Source: QVMP01 sp047974325 (GTDB lineage: Bacteria > Bacteroidota > Bacteroidia > Bacteroidales > Dysgonomonadaceae). Taken from it: DNA of 64,000 nt. The position numbers were made by a program, and so were the translations under genes. The DNA lies in assembly GCA_047974325.1 (NCBI GenBank), contig JBKECE010000237.1, positions 1 to 64,000 of the forward strand, written 5' to 3'. Below are positions 63,132 to 64,000 of this stretch, in pieces. The notes below the pieces were generated by a model. The model was not told the origin of the DNA. It saw only the letters and a program-made list of their open reading frames with translations, and did not search any database. How positions within the stretch are numbered: position 1 is the stretch's first letter; each line of letters opens with the position of its first letter.

Positions 63132-64000
63132 TTAGGCGTTTTTGACGGCATTTTTAATTTTTTCGGCCATTATTATTGTATTTTTAAGATACTCAAATTC
63201 AAGCTGAAAGCATTCGCTGAATATGTTGTCTTTGGTTAGGTTGATTTCTATTTGTTTGCTTGTCCAGAATTTACCTTTCAGTTGCGGAAAATTTCTTATC
63301 TGGTCTTCCGATTCGATGCGTAATGTATAGAGAAAGATGAGACGGTTGGTTTCATCGTTTTTAAACACGTATTTTATCAAAAACTTGAAATTAGAGTTTT
63401 GGCTGGCTTCCATGATGTCGGCTATGCTGTCTCGTGCCGCTATATTGATTTCGTTGTTGAAGAGTAAATGTTTTTCAAAAGGATGATCGAGCAGACCTGT
63501 ATCTAAGGTATCGTCTTTGGGACGGTATTGGAGATATATCTGGTCTTTATGTATGAGGGCTATTCTGATGACGGGATGCATGAACCTGTTTTTCAACTTA
63601 TCGGACTCCGATTTTGCTATTTTGCCTGATACTTCCCCTTTTTCGTTCACAATGGGTAACCATTGCTCCTTTTGAAGTTTTTTTGATATACGCCTGATCC
63701 GATAGTTTTCGTAGAATATAATAAACAGTGAACCGACTATCGGAATCCACAGGTAGCTGATGCTGTCTATTATCGTGTATGGTAGTGAACTGCCACGAAA
63801 ATAGATATAAATCACCATGTAGAACAAATGAAGAGTGAAGATATATTGACTGAAAAAAGCTGTCTGGAAAAAATCACTCAGGAATGGCTTTTGAGTATAA
63901 TTCTTATTCCAGAAATAGCTGTTCATAATCTTTGGTTCTAAAATTCTCACCACCATAATTATGCAGACCAGATATATTTCAGAAATAATGATATATATTC
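63132..64000 (-). CDS. Membrane protein with degenerate Nudix-like C-terminal domain (5' end off window)
   Basis: An ATG at 63954-63956 would give 274 residues, but the frame stays open to the window edge and the added codons (IYIIISEIYLVCIIM) read as a membrane helix, so the true start is probably outside. Further helices follow (SQYIFTLHLFYMVIYIYFRG, SYLWIPIVGSLFIIFY). The cytoplasmic part from about residue 95 resembles a Nudix fold (WLPIVNEKGEVSGKIAKSES, PVIRIALIHKDQIYLQYR), but the Nudix box Glu residues are absent (RDSIADIM instead of REUxEExG). Hydrolysis is therefore doubtful. It lies upstream of dxs on the same strand, separated by 127 nt. I do not recognise a named family. Confidence 0.65.
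   Translation of the reverse strand, partial: IYIIISEIYLVCIIMVVRILEPKIMNSYFWNKNYTQKPFLSDFFQTAFFSQYIFTLHLFYMVIYIYFRGSSLPYTIIDSISYLWIPIVGSLFIIFYENYRIRRISKKLQKEQWLPIVNEKGEVSGKIAKSESDKLKNRFMHPVIRIALIHKDQIYLQYRPKDDTLDTGLLDHPFEKHLLFNNEINIAARDSIADIMEASQNSNFKFLIKYVFKNDETNRLIFLYTLRIESEDQIRNFPQLKGKFWTSKQIEINLTKDNIFSECFQLEFEYLKNTIIMAEKIKNAVKNA

Noticed and set aside
1..64000. CRISPR arrays, insertion sequences, prophage or integrative element ends, tRNA or rRNA genes
   Set aside because: No regular direct-repeat arrays, transposase or integrase motifs, or cloverleaf-like sequences were seen in any intergenic stretch.

Overview
The window is an AT-rich chromosomal segment of a Bacteroidota bacterium, most likely order Bacteroidales; I cannot settle the genus. 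The evidence is a SusC/SusD pair, several secreted proteins with type IX secretion (T9SS) C-terminal sorting domains, the T9SS regulator PorX, BspA-type leucine-rich repeats, GH92 mannosidases and promoter elements of the Bacteroidetes TTTG/TAnnTTTG kind. No tRNA, rRNA, CRISPR array, transposase, integrase or attachment site was seen. Stop codons and coding density fit genetic code 11.

Positions 1-24350 are mostly housekeeping genes. A minus-strand unit (subtilase, xseA, xseB, ispD, polysaccharide flippase) starts from a well-formed promoter at 4981-5012. Divergent from it is a plus-strand run: rpoN, a family 2 glycosyltransferase, a PAP2-like membrane protein, gcvH, purE and an arabinose-5-phosphate isomerase, closed by a terminator at 9731-9764. 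Next come an eIF1/SUI1-like factor overlapping a RecB/AddA-type helicase-nuclease. A minus-strand unit follows (MsbA-like exporter, short ABC ATPase, pdxB), then an outer-membrane barrel protein with a Gly/Pro tail, typA and a sialate O-acetylesterase. The minus-strand ychF faces the esterase across a bidirectional terminator, and a 1593-residue BspA/propeller/adhesin protein with a T9SS tail follows.

Positions 30992-53319 form a polysaccharide-utilisation region. It holds a secreted SGNH/LamG hydrolase, a large membrane-spanning regulator read on one frame but broken by two in-frame stops, two GH92 alpha-mannosidases, a GLUG-repeat T9SS protein, SusC, SusD, a DUF3823 lipoprotein, a GxGYxYP-family protein, a small T9SS beta-sandwich protein and a pectate lyase. 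The likely logic is surface cleavage and binding of a mannose- and/or uronate-containing glycan, import through SusCD, and trimming by periplasmic mannosidases. The only local regulator candidate, a LamG/Kelch sensor with a SARP-like DNA-binding domain, looks recently inactivated.

Positions 53400-64000 return to core functions: tsaE and porX (minus) divergent from tcdA (plus), an SGNH hydrolase and a CapA-like protein, then trkH, trkA and dxs in a tight minus-strand unit, and at the right edge a membrane protein with a degenerate Nudix-like domain that continues past the window. Two themes recur: T9SS (PorX plus five tailed proteins) and the MEP isoprenoid pathway (ispD and dxs at opposite ends).
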